DNA of 64,000 bases from an uncultured Eubacterium sp. (lineage in GTDB: Bacteria > Bacillota > Clostridia > Lachnospirales > Lachnospiraceae): positions 45,777-109,776 of the forward strand of contig CAKRDZ010000003.1 in assembly GCA_934316845.1 (NCBI GenBank), written 5' to 3'. The translations under genes and the position numbers were made by a program. Below are positions 53,357 through 62,290 of this stretch, one piece after another. The notes below the pieces were generated by a model. The model had not been told where the DNA came from, ran no database searches, and saw nothing but the letters and a program-made list of their open reading frames with translations. Position 1 is the stretch's first letter. Every line of letters begins with the position of its first letter.

Positions 53357-54136
53357 ATGGGAACGAGTTTAAAGATCATGGACTTGGAACTGGATCTTCT
53401 GACAGAAGAAACCTTTTGTGAGAGAATGACAGAATATCTTTCCGGTGATTTATTCAGGGTGGTGCATTTTGTGTCTTTGGATTATATTGATAAATATGAA
53501 GAAGAACCGATAGTTCAGGAAGTGCTGGAAGAGGCGGATCTGGTTTTGCCCGGCGAAAAGGCGATTTTGAGCCTCTATCCCGTGGATGTTCTGGAAACAG
53601 GCGGGATGGTGGTCGATTACCGGATCGCACACCGGCTTATGAGCAGAGAATTACTCAACGATAAAAAATGTTTTTTGATCTTAAGAAATAAAAAAGAGGC
53701 AAAAATTGTATACCGTTATTTGAAAAAATACTATGAGAATATGGACATTGCCGGTGTTTATTCCATGGATACAAATGTGACGGAAGAAGCATTGGTCAAT
53801 GAGATCAATACGAAAGTGCCGGATCTTATCCTGATGGCGATGGAAGACTGCAAGGCGGAACAGTTTTTAAAACATAAGCGACATATGATAAATGCGAAAA
53901 TGGGCGTTGTACTTAGTGGTATCATGGACATGATCTTACGTGAGAACATCCATGTGCCGAATGGCATCAAAAAAATACATCTTGACAAAGTGTATACGCG
54001 CATTGCCAGAATTCCATATTCTGTAAGATGGCGCAAGAGAATATTTCGTAAAAAAATGGACAACTATAATACCAAAAAGCAGTTAGATGCCAAAAAGGAG
54101 TTGTCCGAAGATGAAGAGCACGAAAACAAAGAATAG
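53357..54136 (+). CDS. WecG/TagA/CpsF family glycosyltransferase-like protein, divergent
   Basis: The 259-residue product has the family outline: LDLLTEETFCERM, VVHFVSLDYIDKY, a central VVDYRIAHRLM and VPDLILMAMEDCKAEQFL. The usual catalytic region PDG (Asp near residue 65 in TagA) reads LPGEKA (about 64-69), and the PKQE motif reads CKAEQ. TagA transfers ManNAc to the lipid-linked primer of teichoic acid. With these changes activity is uncertain, and it could be a non-catalytic relative. A basic region (about residues 222-245, RWRKRIFRKKMDNY) may bind the membrane. It is co-transcribed with the LCP-like gene, and its 3' end overlaps the YitT gene. Confidence 0.7.
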   Translation: MGTSLKIMDLELDLLTEETFCERMTEYLSGDLFRVVHFVSLDYIDKYEEEPIVQEVLEEADLVLPGEKAILSLYPVDVLETGGMVVDYRIAHRLMSRELLNDKKCFLILRNKKEAKIVYRYLKKYYENMDIAGVYSMDTNVTEEALVNEINTKVPDLILMAMEDCKAEQFLKHKRHMINAKMGVVLSGIMDMILRENIHVPNGIKKIHLDKVYTRIARIPYSVRWRKRIFRKKMDNYNTKKQLDAKKELSEDEEHENKE

Positions 54137-54986
54137 AAGTATAATCATGTACCTGCTTTTGACGGCAGGTACATTTTTTATGGCAGTGGGGATCAATGTG
54201 ATCTATGAGCCGTTGTCCATGGTGACAGGAGGATTTTCCGGAGTAGGAATCCTTGTGAAAAAATCAACACAGACCGGACAATGGTCCGGTATCCCGGTCG
54301 GAATGACGACGCTTTTACTTAATATCCCTCTGTTTATCTGGGGCTACTGCCAGAAGGGAAAAGAATTTGTGAAAAAGACCATTTATGCGGCAACTTGTTT
54401 TTCCTTTTTTTTGCTGATCGTACCGACGTTTGATATCGTTAAACAGGACTATCTGATGGCGGCGCTGGTGGGAGGCATTTTGAATGGCACCGGGATTGGA
54501 CTGGTATTTTCACAGGGAGCTTCTACCGGTGGAAGTGATCTGCTGAGTGTGCTTACGGCAAAAGTACTGCCGGGATTCAGCACCTCCGAACGGCTGATCC
54601 TGATCGATACGCTGATCGTAGCAGCGGGGGTGTTTGTATTTGGCCTGGAGATCGGCTTGTATGCGGTCGCTGCGGTGTTTGTCACAGGAAAGGTGTCCGA
54701 TGCGATACTGGATGGACTGAAGTTTGCAAAGATTGCTTACATCATAAGTGACCATCCGGAAAAGATTGCTGAGCATATTTTTCAGGAACTTGGCAGAGGG
54801 ATCACCGGCCTGGAAGGGCAGGGAATGTACTCAGGTAAACACAAAATCGTTCTCATGTGCGTTGTGTCTAAAAAAGAGGCAGTTTTCCTGAAAGATATTG
54901 TGAAAAGTGCTGATAAAGAAGCGTTTTTGATCCTTTCTGAGGCAAAAGAAGTCCTTGGTGAGGGTTTTTGGCGTGAAATGCAGTAA
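54111..54986 (+). CDS. YitT family membrane protein
   Basis: The ATG at 54111 has AAGGAG about ten bases upstream and overlaps the previous gene by 26 bases. The 291-residue protein has five to six helices (GTFFMAVGINVIYEPL, GGFSGVGIL, a GTGIGLVFSQGASTGGSDLL motif) and a C-terminal cytoplasmic DUF2179 domain (from about residue 205: IAEHIFQELGRGITGLEGQG, then LMCVVSKKE). YitT-type proteins are common in Firmicutes; a transport function is not established. It is the last gene of this transcript. Confidence 0.92.
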   Translation: MKSTKTKNRSIIMYLLLTAGTFFMAVGINVIYEPLSMVTGGFSGVGILVKKSTQTGQWSGIPVGMTTLLLNIPLFIWGYCQKGKEFVKKTIYAATCFSFFLLIVPTFDIVKQDYLMAALVGGILNGTGIGLVFSQGASTGGSDLLSVLTAKVLPGFSTSERLILIDTLIVAAGVFVFGLEIGLYAVAAVFVTGKVSDAILDGLKFAKIAYIISDHPEKIAEHIFQELGRGITGLEGQGMYSGKHKIVLMCVVSKKEAVFLKDIVKSADKEAFLILSEAKEVLGEGFWREMQ

Positions 54987-55116
54987 AAAAACTTATGCAA
55001 TTTTCACAAAGATTTTTTTATTATTTATGAATTTTGGATATAGAGTTTTTCATCAAAATAGTGTATAGTATTAACTACAGATGTTATGAAAAAAATATTT
55101 CCAGGAGGAACATGCA

Positions 55117-56229
55117 ATGGCAAGTTTATCATTAAAAAACATTAACAAAGTATACCCTAACGGCTTTCACGCTGTTAAGGACTTTAACCTTGAAATTGAA
55201 GATAAAGAATTTATCATTTTCGTAGGTCCATCCGGATGTGGTAAGTCTACTACACTTCGTATGATCGCTGGTTTGGAAGAGATTTCAAGCGGTGAACTTT
55301 GGATCGGAGACAAACTCGTAAATGACGTAGAACCAAAAGACCGTGATATCGCCATGGTATTCCAGAACTACGCATTGTATCCACATATGTCCGTATTTGA
55401 TAATATGGCATTTGGTTTGAAATTGAGAAAAGTTCCAAAAGACCAGATCAAACGTCTTGTTCATGAAGCAGCTAAGATCCTTGATATCGAGCATCTGCTT
55501 GATCGTAAACCAAAGGCTTTGTCCGGTGGTCAGAGACAGCGTGTTGCCATGGGACGTGCTATCGTACGTGATCCTAAAGTATTCCTTATGGATGAGCCTC
55601 TTTCCAACTTGGATGCAAAACTTCGTGTACAGATGCGTATCGAGATTTCCAAACTTCATCAGAGACTTGAAACTACAATCATCTACGTAACACATGACCA
55701 GACAGAGGCTTTGACACTCGGTACTCGTATCGTTGTTATGAAAGACGGTATTGTACAGCAGGTAGACAGCCCACTGGATCTGTATATGAGACCAAACAAC
55801 CTCTTCGTTGCCGGATTCATCGGATCTCCTCAGATGAACTTCATCAAAGCAAGAGTTACAGTTTCCGGTTCCGATGTACTTCTTGTATTTGGTAACAACT
55901 CTGTAAAACTGACAGAGAGCAAAGCTAAGAAACTCATCGAGAATGGATATGAAGACAAAGACATCATCTTTGGTATTCGTCCGGAAGATATTAAAGATGA
56001 GGAAATGTTTATCAGCAATTCTCCTGATACAACATTGGAAGCTACTGTTAAAGTATACGAGATGCTCGGCGCAGAAGTATTCTTGTACTTCACAATCGAA
56101 GATACAGACATTACAGTACGTGTTAATCCTCGTACAACAGCTCGTCCTGGTGATACCATCAAGATTGCATTGGATGCTGAGAAGATTCACCTCTTCGACA
56201 AAGAGACAGAAGTTACAATTACAAACTAG
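55117..56229 (+). CDS. Sugar ABC transporter ATP-binding protein (MsmK/UgpC type)
   Basis: This 370-residue ATPase powers carbohydrate ABC importers. Walker A is GPSGCGKST (about residues 38-46), the signature LSGGQRQRVAMGRAIV, Walker B VFLMDEPLSNLDAKLR and the H-loop THDQTEAL. The C-terminal TOBE/MalK regulatory domain covers about residues 240-365 (FGIRPEDI, ARPGDTIKIALD). No permease or binding-protein gene is adjacent, so it is probably the shared ATPase for several sugar transporters, as MsmX is in Bacillus. Codon choice is noticeably biased, which is usual for a highly expressed gene. Confidence 0.93.
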   Translation: MASLSLKNINKVYPNGFHAVKDFNLEIEDKEFIIFVGPSGCGKSTTLRMIAGLEEISSGELWIGDKLVNDVEPKDRDIAMVFQNYALYPHMSVFDNMAFGLKLRKVPKDQIKRLVHEAAKILDIEHLLDRKPKALSGGQRQRVAMGRAIVRDPKVFLMDEPLSNLDAKLRVQMRIEISKLHQRLETTIIYVTHDQTEALTLGTRIVVMKDGIVQQVDSPLDLYMRPNNLFVAGFIGSPQMNFIKARVTVSGSDVLLVFGNNSVKLTESKAKKLIENGYEDKDIIFGIRPEDIKDEEMFISNSPDTTLEATVKVYEMLGAEVFLYFTIEDTDITVRVNPRTTARPGDTIKIALDAEKIHLFDKETEVTITN

Positions 56230-56260
56230 AATTCAATTTACATATGTGAGTGAGATAGAT

Positions 56261-56287
56261 AAGGGATGCCGTTTTGGCATCCCTTAA
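56261..56287 (+). terminator. Hairpin after the msmK-like gene
   Basis: AAGGGATGCC (56261-56270) pairs perfectly with GGCATCCCTT (56276-56285). The following T tract is weak, so termination may be partial. Confidence 0.6.
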
Positions 56288-56294
56288 ATCATTC

Positions 56295-56323
56295 TTGCGT
56301 TTTTTTTCAAAAAATGTTACAAT
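56295..56323 (+). promoter_or_regulatory. Promoter of the CdaR-like regulator
   Basis: TTGCGT (56295-56300) and TACAAT (56318-56323) are separated by 17 bases. Confidence 0.5.
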
Positions 56324-56367
56324 AAATTATAATGCGACAAGAGTAGACTAATTTTGGAGGTGTGGCA

Positions 56368-57456
56368 ATGATATCAAATCAGATTTTACAAAATACGATT
56401 GAAGGGATTAAGGGGATTATAAAAAATGATTTATGTGTATCGGATGCAGAAGGCAATACGCTGGCGACGACATCGGAAGAATTTACAATAAATCATGAAG
56501 ATGGATTGGCGTTTGTGCATTCACCGGCAGACAGCCAGGTGGTAAAAGGATATCATTATTTTAAAGTGTATGATGAAGGTCAGCTGGAATATGTTATTGT
56601 GATCCGGGGAGATTCGGAGGAAGCCTATACGATCGGAAAAATGATCGTGCTTCAGATAGAGGGGTTGCTGGTTGCTTATAAAGAACGTTACGACAAAGAC
56701 AATTTTATAAAAAATCTGCTCTTAGATAATCTGCTTTTGGTAGATATTTTTAACCGTGCGAAAAAACTTCACATTGAGATGAATGCGCGGAGGGTAGTGT
56801 TTATTATTGAAACAAATAAAGAAAAGGATTCGGGAGCGCTGGAGACCGTCCGGAGTATGTTTGCAACACAGACCAAAGATTTTATCACTGCCGTAGATGA
56901 GAAAAATATTATTCTGGTAAAAGAGATTGGTGATCGTGATCAGATTGAAGATTTAGAGAAGACAGCACATGTGATCGTGGATATGCTGAATACCGAAGCA
57001 ATGTCCCGCGTACATGTGGCATTTGGAACGATTGTAAAGGATCTGAAAGAAGTTTCCAGATCCTATAAAGAAGCAAAGATGGCGTTGGATGTTGGAAAAA
57101 TCTTCTATAGCGATAAGACTGTCGTTGCTTACAGCAATCTTGGAATTGGCCGGTTGATCTATCAGCTGCCGATGCCGCTTTGTAAAATGTTTATTAAAGA
57201 AATTTTTGAAGATAAGACACCGGATCAGTTTGATGAAGAAACATTATCGACCATCAATAAATTTTTTGAAAATAATCTGAATGTGTCAGAGACATCAAGA
57301 CAGTTATATATTCATAGAAATACTTTAGTATATCGTCTGGATAAGTTAGAGAAAAGTACGGGACTGGATCTGCGTATTTTTGATGATGCCATTACCTTTA
57401 AAATCGCACTTATGGTTGTTAAGTATATGAATTATCTTGAAACCATTGATTATTGA
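56368..57456 (+). CDS. CdaR/PucR-type transcriptional regulator
   Basis: The ATG at 56368 lies seven bases after GGAGG; a GTG two codons earlier is too close. The 362-residue protein has an N-terminal sugar-diacid recognition-like domain (about residues 1-130), a central GGDEF-like fold typical of the family (about 140-260) and the C-terminal PucR helix-turn-helix (NNLNVSETSRQLYIHRNTLV, about 303-322, then YRLDKLEKSTG). CdaR-type regulators control uptake or use of sugar acids and related compounds. The neighbouring sugar ATPase gene makes a role in carbohydrate control plausible. Its end is followed closely by ftsE. Confidence 0.85.
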   Translation: MISNQILQNTIEGIKGIIKNDLCVSDAEGNTLATTSEEFTINHEDGLAFVHSPADSQVVKGYHYFKVYDEGQLEYVIVIRGDSEEAYTIGKMIVLQIEGLLVAYKERYDKDNFIKNLLLDNLLLVDIFNRAKKLHIEMNARRVVFIIETNKEKDSGALETVRSMFATQTKDFITAVDEKNIILVKEIGDRDQIEDLEKTAHVIVDMLNTEAMSRVHVAFGTIVKDLKEVSRSYKEAKMALDVGKIFYSDKTVVAYSNLGIGRLIYQLPMPLCKMFIKEIFEDKTPDQFDEETLSTINKFFENNLNVSETSRQLYIHRNTLVYRLDKLEKSTGLDLRIFDDAITFKIALMVVKYMNYLETIDY

Positions 57457-57496
57457 GCCTGATACAGGATTGAAAAAAAGGGAAAGGATGAGAAAA

Positions 57497-58207
57497 ATGA
57501 CAGCCAATCAACTGCCTATTATTGCTCTTGATGATGTAAGCAAGCAGTACCAAACCGGCGTGGACGCGTTAAAACATGTTACGCTTCAGATTGAAAACGG
57601 TGAATTTGTATTTGTTGTTGGAAAAAGTGGTTCCGGAAAGTCAACATTTATTAAATTACTTTTGAAGGAATTGGATCCGACTTCCGGAAAACTCTATATT
57701 GCAGGGAGACTTGTCAATAAATTAAAGAGAAAACAGGTTCCCTTGTACCGGCGCAATATTGGTGTTGTGTTCCAGGACTTCCGTTTGTTAAAAGATCGTA
57801 CGGTCTTTGAAAATATTGCTTTTGCACAGCGTATTATCGGCAGAACCAAGCGTGAGATGATACGAAATGTGACAACAATGCTTACCATCGTCGGACTGGC
57901 AGATAAAGCGGATGCTTATCCAAATGAATTGTCCGGTGGAGAGCAGCAGAGAGTGGCAATTGCCAGGGCTTTGGTGAATCAGCCAACCATCCTTTTGGCA
58001 GACGAACCGACAGGAAATCTGGATCCACAGAATGCCTGGGAGATTATGATGCTGCTGCAAGAAGTCAATAAGATGGGAACGACGGTTGTAGTAGTAACCC
58101 ATAACAATGATATTGTGGACGTCATGCAGAAAAGAGTTGTGACGTTAAGTGAAGGAACCGTTGTCCGTGATGATAAAAAAGGTGGCTATGAATATGAGAG
58201 GGATTAG
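57497..58207 (+). CDS. ftsE: Cell division ATP-binding protein FtsE
   Basis: This 236-residue ABC ATPase works with FtsX at the division site to activate peptidoglycan hydrolases. ATG 57497 (MTANQLPI) is chosen since AAAGG lies nine bases before; ATG 57488 touches that site. Walker A is GKSGSGKST, the signature LSGGEQQRVAIARALV and Walker B LLADEPTGNLDP, all typical of FtsE. It begins 41 bases after the CdaR-like gene and its end overlaps ftsX, so ftsEX are translationally coupled. Confidence 0.95.
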   Translation: MTANQLPIIALDDVSKQYQTGVDALKHVTLQIENGEFVFVVGKSGSGKSTFIKLLLKELDPTSGKLYIAGRLVNKLKRKQVPLYRRNIGVVFQDFRLLKDRTVFENIAFAQRIIGRTKREMIRNVTTMLTIVGLADKADAYPNELSGGEQQRVAIARALVNQPTILLADEPTGNLDPQNAWEIMMLLQEVNKMGTTVVVVTHNNDIVDVMQKRVVTLSEGTVVRDDKKGGYEYERD

Positions 58208-59105
58208 TGTATTTTTATATAGTATCCGTCAAGGGTTAAAGAGCATGCGGAAAAACAGGATGTTTACGATCGCATCCATCAGTACGATGGCGGCGTGCCT
58301 GTTTTTATTTGGTATGTTTTATTTTATTGTGGGAAATTTCAGCCATATGATTAAAGAGGTTGAGAGTTCCGTGGGAATTACCGTTTTTTTTGAAGAAGGA
58401 GCATCCCAGACGCAGATTGATTCGATTGGAGAGGCCATTAAATCACGGGATGAAGTGGATCACATTGAATTTGTATCCGCAGAACAGGCATGGAAACAAT
58501 TTGTATCAGAAAATTTTAAAGAAAATCCGGATCTGGTAGATAGTTTTGCCGGGGATAATCCTTTGGCAGATTCAGCTTCTTATCAGGTCTATGTAAAAGA
58601 TATTTCCAAACAGGATGAACTGGCTGCTTATATCAAAGAAATTGCAGGAGTGCGGCTGGTAAAACAGTCGGCAGATGCAGCCAAAAGCCTTACCAATGCC
58701 AGCCGTCTGGTAAGTTATATTTCCATCGCGATCATTGTTATCTTGCTTGCCGTGTCGATCTTCCTGATTCAATCGACAATATCCACCGGAATTACGGTGC
58801 GGCGGGCAGAAATTGGAATTATGAGACTGATGGGGGCATCCGATTTTTTTATCCGTGCACCGTTTATCGTGGAAGGTGTTGTGATCGGACTGATTGGCGC
58901 AGTCATTCCGCTGGTTATCCTTCTGGTCAGTTATTCTTCGATCATACAATATATAAAGACAAAATTTGATGTAATTTCAAGCTGGATGACATTTTTACCG
59001 GTGGGTACTATATTTAGTGCCTTGATTCCATTGTGTCTGCTCATCGGAATCGGAGTAGGTTTTGTTGGCAGTTTCTTTACGGTACGTAAACATTTGGATA
59101 TTTAA
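58194..59105 (+). CDS. ftsX: Cell division protein FtsX
   Basis: This permease-like membrane protein has four helices and a large first extracytoplasmic loop (about residues 45-170). The start is either ATG 58194 or 58188; the former is better spaced from AAAGGTGG and gives 303 residues. Motifs are YSIRQGLKSMRKNRMFTIAS at the N-terminus, ITVRRAEIGIMRLMGAS and a C-terminal final helix pair. FtsX has no transport activity; its outer loop activates a coiled-coil M23 or NlpC/P60 hydrolase, here most likely the product of the gene 14 bases downstream. Confidence 0.95.
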   Translation: MRGISVFLYSIRQGLKSMRKNRMFTIASISTMAACLFLFGMFYFIVGNFSHMIKEVESSVGITVFFEEGASQTQIDSIGEAIKSRDEVDHIEFVSAEQAWKQFVSENFKENPDLVDSFAGDNPLADSASYQVYVKDISKQDELAAYIKEIAGVRLVKQSADAAKSLTNASRLVSYISIAIIVILLAVSIFLIQSTISTGITVRRAEIGIMRLMGASDFFIRAPFIVEGVVIGLIGAVIPLVILLVSYSSIIQYIKTKFDVISSWMTFLPVGTIFSALIPLCLLIGIGVGFVGSFFTVRKHLDI

Positions 59106-59119
59106 AGGGGGATACGATC

Positions 59120-60430
59120 ATGAAAAGGAAAATTTTTACAATGTGTTTCGCTTTGACATTTGTGGCAGCCTGTGGACTGTCGGGATTGAAACAGCCTACT
59201 CATGCCGAGCAAAGCACGACAACGGATTATGATCAGGAGATTCGCCAGGCAGAAGAAGAAAAAAAGAAAGCAGAAGGACATCTTGAAAATCTGGAAGAAG
59301 ATTTAAAAGAACTGGAAAAGAGTAAAGGCGATATTTTAAAATATGTAAAAAAGACGGACCAAAAAATTGAAAAATTAGCCGATACGATTGACGGTTTAAA
59401 AAAGCAGATTAAGAAGTCGAGAAAAGAATTGGCTAAAATTCAGGAAGAATGTTCGAGACTGCAGGAAAAACAAAAAGAGCAGTATGAAATCATGAAAAAG
59501 CGAATAAAATATATGTATGAAAATGGAGAAGAAGGCTACGCGGAGGCAATTTTTGGAGCTTCCAGTTTTGCGGATTTTCTGAGCCGTTCCGAATATGTAC
59601 AAAAGATTTCCGAATATGATGCAAATGTATTTGAAGAATATTCTAAGAGAATGACGGAAATTGAGCGTTCTCAAAGCCTGATGGAAGCAAAAGTGGATGA
59701 AATCTGCAGCCTTCAGGACGAGGCAGTTGCAGATCAGAATTCCCTCAAAAAATTGAAAAAGAGCAAGAAGGATGAGGTGAAAAAATTAGATTCTGCCATA
59801 TCGGTAACCGATAAGCGGGTAAAGACGTTTAATGAACAGGTTGCAAAACAGGAACAGAAAGTAGAAGCACTTCTTTTGCAAAAACAGCAGGAAATTCAGC
59901 GCAAAGAAGCGGAAGCGGCAAAAAAGGCGGCGGAAGCCCAAAAAGCACAGCAGGGAAGCGATACCGGCAATGCCGGAAATACATCAACAGATGGTGCAGA
60001 TCCGGTAACTTCGAACGATTCTTATGCGGCAAATACGGGAGAACTGCGCTGGCCGTTAAAGGTATCCGGTAAAATTTCTTCCAAATTTGGCAACAGAACC
60101 AGTCCTACGGCAGGAGCGAGCACATATCACAAAGGAATTGATATTTCGGTATCATCCGGAACTCCGATCGTTGCTTCCGGCGCGGGTACGGTAGTTACGG
60201 CAACGTATAGTTCCACTGCAGGAAATTACATTATGATCTACCATGGAAATAGTCTGTATACCGTGTATATGCATTGTTCAAAACTGTCTGTTAAAGTCGG
60301 TGATACGGTAAAACAAGGCGATGTTATCGGAAACGTAGGATCAACGGGAATATCGACCGGAGCGCATCTTCACTTCGGCGTTACCGTAAATGGAAACTAC
60401 GTAGATCCGTTTAATTATGTAAGTCAATAA
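59120..60430 (+). CDS. Secreted coiled-coil M23 peptidoglycan hydrolase (EnvC/PcsB-like)
   Basis: The 436-residue exported protein has a signal peptide (about residues 1-30), a long coiled coil (about 35-270, rich in Glu, Lys and Gln, with two antiparallel parts) and a linker rich in Ala, Gly, Ser and Asn. The M23/LytM domain (about 310-436) holds the zinc ligands in HKGIDISV and GAHLHFGV. All zinc-binding His and Asp appear present, so it should be catalytically active, unlike E. coli EnvC. The coiled coil is the part that binds FtsX in related systems. It follows ftsEX in one operon, consistent with a division hydrolase under FtsEX control. Confidence 0.9.
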   Translation: MKRKIFTMCFALTFVAACGLSGLKQPTHAEQSTTTDYDQEIRQAEEEKKKAEGHLENLEEDLKELEKSKGDILKYVKKTDQKIEKLADTIDGLKKQIKKSRKELAKIQEECSRLQEKQKEQYEIMKKRIKYMYENGEEGYAEAIFGASSFADFLSRSEYVQKISEYDANVFEEYSKRMTEIERSQSLMEAKVDEICSLQDEAVADQNSLKKLKKSKKDEVKKLDSAISVTDKRVKTFNEQVAKQEQKVEALLLQKQQEIQRKEAEAAKKAAEAQKAQQGSDTGNAGNTSTDGADPVTSNDSYAANTGELRWPLKVSGKISSKFGNRTSPTAGASTYHKGIDISVSSGTPIVASGAGTVVTATYSSTAGNYIMIYHGNSLYTVYMHCSKLSVKVGDTVKQGDVIGNVGSTGISTGAHLHFGVTVNGNYVDPFNYVSQ

Positions 60431-60435
60431 TAGCA

Positions 60436-60471
60436 AACACAGCCTGGACGATTGCGGTTTCAGGCTGTTTT
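60436..60471 (+). terminator. Terminator after the M23 gene
   Basis: ACAGCCTG (60439-60446) pairs with CAGGCTGT (60461-60468), followed by TTTT. Confidence 0.7.
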
Positions 60472-60502
60472 GCGACAATAAATGGCATAGGAGAGCTTGA
60501 AA

Positions 60503-61717
60503 ATGAAAGAAAAAAAGGAAAAAAAAGAAAGAATTATCACAAGTGATCTCGTAATGGGCATATTGTGTGGTATCGTACTTACTTTGTTAGTGCTGTCGGG
60601 GCTGCGTTTTTTTGGTATTCATATTCTTCCTGCAGGAAATGCAACGACACAGGCCTACAATAAGACAAAATATATTGAAAAATGCATTGACTCGTATTAT
60701 CAGGGAGATTATACCGATGAGGAACTTGCGAATGGAGCGGCCAAAGGGATGGTTGCTGCATTGGGAGATAAATATTCCGCGTATTACACACAAAGCGAAT
60801 ACGATGAGGTCATGAGTGGGATCAATGGTTCTTATGTCGGCATTGGTGTTACGTTAAAGCAGCTCGACGATGGAAAGATACAGGTTGAAAAAGTATCGGA
60901 TGACGGTCCGGCAAAGAAAGCAGGAATGCAGGTTGGCGATGTCTTTCAAACGGTAAACGGTACGGATATTACCGGAAAAAGTCTGAGTGATGTTGTGGCG
61001 ATGGTAAAAACCCAGAACAATGAAGGAAAGAATATTGAGATCAAAGTGCTTCGTACCGATGCAGACAATAAGCAGGAAACGGTTACGCTGCAGCTGGTCT
61101 GCGAAAAAATAAATGTCGTTTCGGTTGAGGATAAGCAGATCGGACAGACCGGTTATATAAAAGTGACAGAATTTGACAATGAAACCGACGATCAGTTTTC
61201 AAAAGCGGTTTCAAAATATGAAAAAGAAGATATCAAAGGACTTGTAATAGATGTAAGAGACAATGGCGGCGGTTCTCTTGAATCTGCCATCAATATGTTG
61301 AACCGATTGCTGCCAAAGGGCGACCTTATTACGGAAAAGAGCAAAAAAGAAGGAGATAAGACATATTATTCGGATGATAAGGAGAGTTATGATAAACCGA
61401 TCGTTGTATTGATCAACGGCAACAGTGCCAGTGCCTCGGAAGTGTTCTCAGGTACACTAAAGACGCGGGGAGCCGCTACTCTGATAGGCACAAAAAGTTT
61501 TGGAAAAGGGATTGTTCAGACCGTCTTTTCATTAAAAGATGCGTGTGGTGGTGGAATTAAATTGACAACCGCCAAATACTACCTTCCGAATGGAGAATGT
61601 ATCCATCAAAAGGGAATTACACCGGATGAAACGATAGAATATGAGAAAAAGGATACAGATACAGAAAACGACGATACACAGCTACAGCGTGCACTTCAGA
61701 TCATAGAAGCAGAATAA
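60503..61717 (+). CDS. S41 family C-terminal processing peptidase (CtpA-like)
   Basis: The ATG at 60503 is nine bases after GGAG; a TTG at 60497 is too close. The 404-residue protease has one N-terminal helix (about residues 15-37), a PDZ domain (about 115-195, GDVFQTVNGTDITGKS) and the S41 catalytic domain with Ser in NSASASEVFSG and Lys in GTKSFGKGIVQT. It cleaves exported proteins outside the membrane. It lies 72 bases after the M23 hydrolase gene, behind a terminator. In other bacteria such proteases control levels of peptidoglycan hydrolases, so a link to the FtsEX partner is plausible. Confidence 0.93.
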   Translation: MKEKKEKKERIITSDLVMGILCGIVLTLLVLSGLRFFGIHILPAGNATTQAYNKTKYIEKCIDSYYQGDYTDEELANGAAKGMVAALGDKYSAYYTQSEYDEVMSGINGSYVGIGVTLKQLDDGKIQVEKVSDDGPAKKAGMQVGDVFQTVNGTDITGKSLSDVVAMVKTQNNEGKNIEIKVLRTDADNKQETVTLQLVCEKINVVSVEDKQIGQTGYIKVTEFDNETDDQFSKAVSKYEKEDIKGLVIDVRDNGGGSLESAINMLNRLLPKGDLITEKSKKEGDKTYYSDDKESYDKPIVVLINGNSASASEVFSGTLKTRGAATLIGTKSFGKGIVQTVFSLKDACGGGIKLTTAKYYLPNGECIHQKGITPDETIEYEKKDTDTENDDTQLQRALQIIEAE

Positions 61718-61731
61718 AGGAGGAAGAGAGG

Positions 61732-62274
61732 ATGAACGAGTTAGCACAGCATATGGTTGACACGGTAAAAGAGTGGCAGCTGAAAATCGGTGTACGAAAA
61801 GAAAAAATGGATCTCTTTTATCCATTGGAATCGTTAAAAGAGTTATTGAAATTGGAAAAAACGGCAACGACAGAGCAGCTGGAACAGGCATTAACTGTGT
61901 TTCAGAAAGAAAACCGTGTGCTATTCGGAACCTTGCATTTTTGGAAAGAAAAAGACAGATATGGAATTGAAATTCCGGAAGAGGGAGTTATCCATATCGC
62001 AGAAACCATTCCCAATCCGGAATTTTTGGCAAAATTTTTACAGGTAATCCAGAATCCAGCAAGTAAAATGGAAAATGTTTCCAGTTGTTTTCGCAAGTAT
62101 GCGAAGGAAAAGGGAGACGTATTACATCAGGAAAATATGGTTCACGATGGCCTGGGTTCCGTATTCTATTTTGAAAAGGAATCGACGGAACGGTATGTAT
62201 ATTGTGTAGAAGACGATGATTTTGGACTGACGTATCATCGTTTTACAAGAAAAGAGTATGAGGAATTGAAATAA
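61732..62274 (+). CDS. DUF3877-like protein of unknown function
   Basis: The 180-residue soluble protein has no signal peptide or membrane helix. GGAGG precedes the ATG, 14 bases after the ctpA-like stop. The N-terminal half is helical (HMVDTVKEWQLKIG, SLKELLKLEK), the middle has FWKEKDRYGIEIPEEGVIHI, and the C-terminus carries YVYCVEDDDFGLTYHRF. I tentatively place it in DUF3877, a Clostridia family without known function. It lies between a protease and a cellulase gene, and its tight spacing suggests co-transcription with ctpA. Confidence 0.7.
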   Translation: MNELAQHMVDTVKEWQLKIGVRKEKMDLFYPLESLKELLKLEKTATTEQLEQALTVFQKENRVLFGTLHFWKEKDRYGIEIPEEGVIHIAETIPNPEFLAKFLQVIQNPASKMENVSSCFRKYAKEKGDVLHQENMVHDGLGSVFYFEKESTERYVYCVEDDDFGLTYHRFTRKEYEELK

Positions 62275-62290
62275 CAAGGAGGAAAAAGAT

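Noticed and set aside
55021..55116. Promoter for the msmK-like gene
   Set aside because: A TATAGT is present at 55064-55069 but no acceptable -35 box lies 16-18 bases upstream.
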